From assembly GCA_021792015.1 (NCBI GenBank), contig JAJYVM010000208.1, positions 1 through 6,923 on the forward strand: a stretch of 6,923 nt of DNA, written 5' to 3'. Positions 6,450 through 6,923 of the stretch are shown piece by piece. Within the stretch, counting starts at the first letter, position 1. Each line of letters starts with the position of its first letter. Origin of the DNA: Bacillota bacterium. GTDB lineage: Bacteria; Bacillota; Sulfobacillia; RBS10-35; JAJYVM01. Position numbers and translations under genes: made by a program. A model generated the notes under the pieces. It saw only the letters and a list, made by a program, of their open reading frames with translations, had not been told where the DNA came from and made no database searches.

Positions 6450-6571
6450 GCTACCGTCCTCCGCAGAAACCGCTTTCACGCGGTGGCTTCGCCGCAGTGG
6501 GCGCAGGTCCTGTCCCCACCGTCACCCCCGCGGCTCGCGGTGCCCTGAGATCGCGGTGTACTGTGGACGGC
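6450..6571. promoter_or_regulatory. Divergent intergenic region between phosphatase and sfsA
   Basis: About 120 nt separate two divergent genes, so both promoters should lie here. It holds the phosphatase ribosome site (complement of 6457-6462) and an 8-bp direct repeat TCGCGGTG at 6535-6542 and 6551-6558, with a 16-bp period. The inverted repeat CCGCG-GCT-CGCGG lies at 6528-6540. I cannot point to a convincing -35/-10 pair on either strand. Confidence 0.4.
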
Positions 6572-6923
6572 ATGGTGCACCTGCCGCCGGACCTGGTGCC
6601 CGTCGAGCTCGCCGAGAGGGTGAATCGCTTCGCCGTGCGGGCGCGCGCGCAGGCGGGCGGCGCGCCCCTGTACCTGCACCTCGCCAACTCCGGCCGCATG
6701 CGCGAGTTGCTGCTGCCCGGGGCCCTCGGCCTGGCCGATCTGCGGGCCGCCCCCGGCCGTCGGACGGACGGCAGCCTCCTGCTGGTCCGCGGCGCCGGCC
6801 GCTGGGTCGGCCTGGACGCGCACCTGCCCAACCGCCTGTTCGCGGCCGCCCTTGCCGCGGGGGAGCTGGCGCCGTTCCGTGGTGCCGTCTCCTGGCGGGC
6901 CGAGGTGCCGGCAGCCCATCCAC
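6572..6923 (+). CDS. sfsA: SfsA family protein (sugar fermentation stimulation homolog), 3' end beyond window
   Basis: Only the first 117 residues are in the window and the frame is open at the right edge; complete family members are about 230 residues. The visible part carries the family's N-terminal pattern: ERVNRFAVRA (15-24), LHLANSGRMRELLLPG (35-50), a basic RRTDGSLLLV segment, WVGLDAHLPNRLF and a final WRAEVP stretch. The first E. coli homolog was linked to maltose metabolism and DNA binding. Later structural views see a nuclease-like fold, so the molecular role is unsettled. The start ATG 6572 has only a weak site (GTGGA, 4 nt upstream); GTG 6575 is the next codon. It is transcribed away from the phosphatase gene. 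Confidence in the family is high, in the function low. Confidence 0.88.
   Translation, partial: MVHLPPDLVPVELAERVNRFAVRARAQAGGAPLYLHLANSGRMRELLLPGALGLADLRAAPGRRTDGSLLLVRGAGRWVGLDAHLPNRLFAAALAAGELAPFRGAVSWRAEVPAAHP

Noticed and set aside
3975..6548. An 857-codon plus-strand open frame covering the second permease, isomerase and phosphatase genes
   Set aside because: It is out of frame with the permease and antisense to two genes with intact catalytic motifs. Its product is Arg/Ala/Pro/Gly-rich with no recognisable domain.
6476..6919. Minus-strand frame ending in a CAHCGEA zinc-ribbon-like string, antisense to sfsA
   Set aside because: A single CxxC pair at the extreme C-terminus is not a zinc ribbon, and the opposite strand encodes clear SfsA motifs.
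1..6923. CRISPR arrays, tRNA or rRNA genes, insertion sequences, phage or toxin-antitoxin genes
   Set aside because: I looked for direct repeats with unique spacers, terminal inverted repeats, transposase motifs and RNA-gene hallmarks and found none.

Overview
This window comes from a very GC-rich bacterium (roughly 70 % G+C by eye, with G or C in almost every third codon position). Strong purine-rich Shine-Dalgarno sites, several GTG/TTG starts, and a lipoprotein signal followed by a long Ser/Gly/Ala tether suggest a high-GC, possibly monoderm lineage (high-GC Bacillota, Actinomycetota or Chloroflexota). The sequence alone does not settle the phylum.

Layout. Positions 1-310 hold no gene I can support. 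From 311 to 4689, four plus-strand genes form one complete CUT1-type (MalK/Ugp-like) carbohydrate ABC importer: ATPase, lipoprotein solute-binding protein, and two permeases. The permeases overlap by 10 nt. The 130-nt gap between ATPase and binding protein contains two blocks of 10-bp-phased tandem repeats and a perfect inverted repeat. After a 70-nt palindrome-rich convergent gap, two minus-strand genes follow. Read in the direction of transcription they are an inositol-monophosphatase-family phosphatase (6449 to 5631) and a xylose-isomerase-like TIM-barrel isomerase/epimerase (5557 to 4760). A divergent gap of about 120 nt leads to the start of an sfsA-family gene, which runs off the right edge.

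How the genes may work together. The importer would bind a sugar, polyol or their phosphate/phosphodiester outside the membrane and pass it through the two-permease channel using the MalK-like ATPase. The phosphatase and isomerase next door have intact metal-binding residues. They could dephosphorylate and isomerise a sugar or polyol, but they are convergent to the transporter and a shared pathway is inference. No regulator or catabolic kinase is visible.

Overall this is mostly ordinary carbohydrate uptake and metabolism. I found no strong evidence of a new system. The points most worth checking are the phased repeats upstream of the binding-protein gene, the altered EAA loop in the first permease, and a well-placed ribosome site upstream of the ATPase that leads into a different reading frame.
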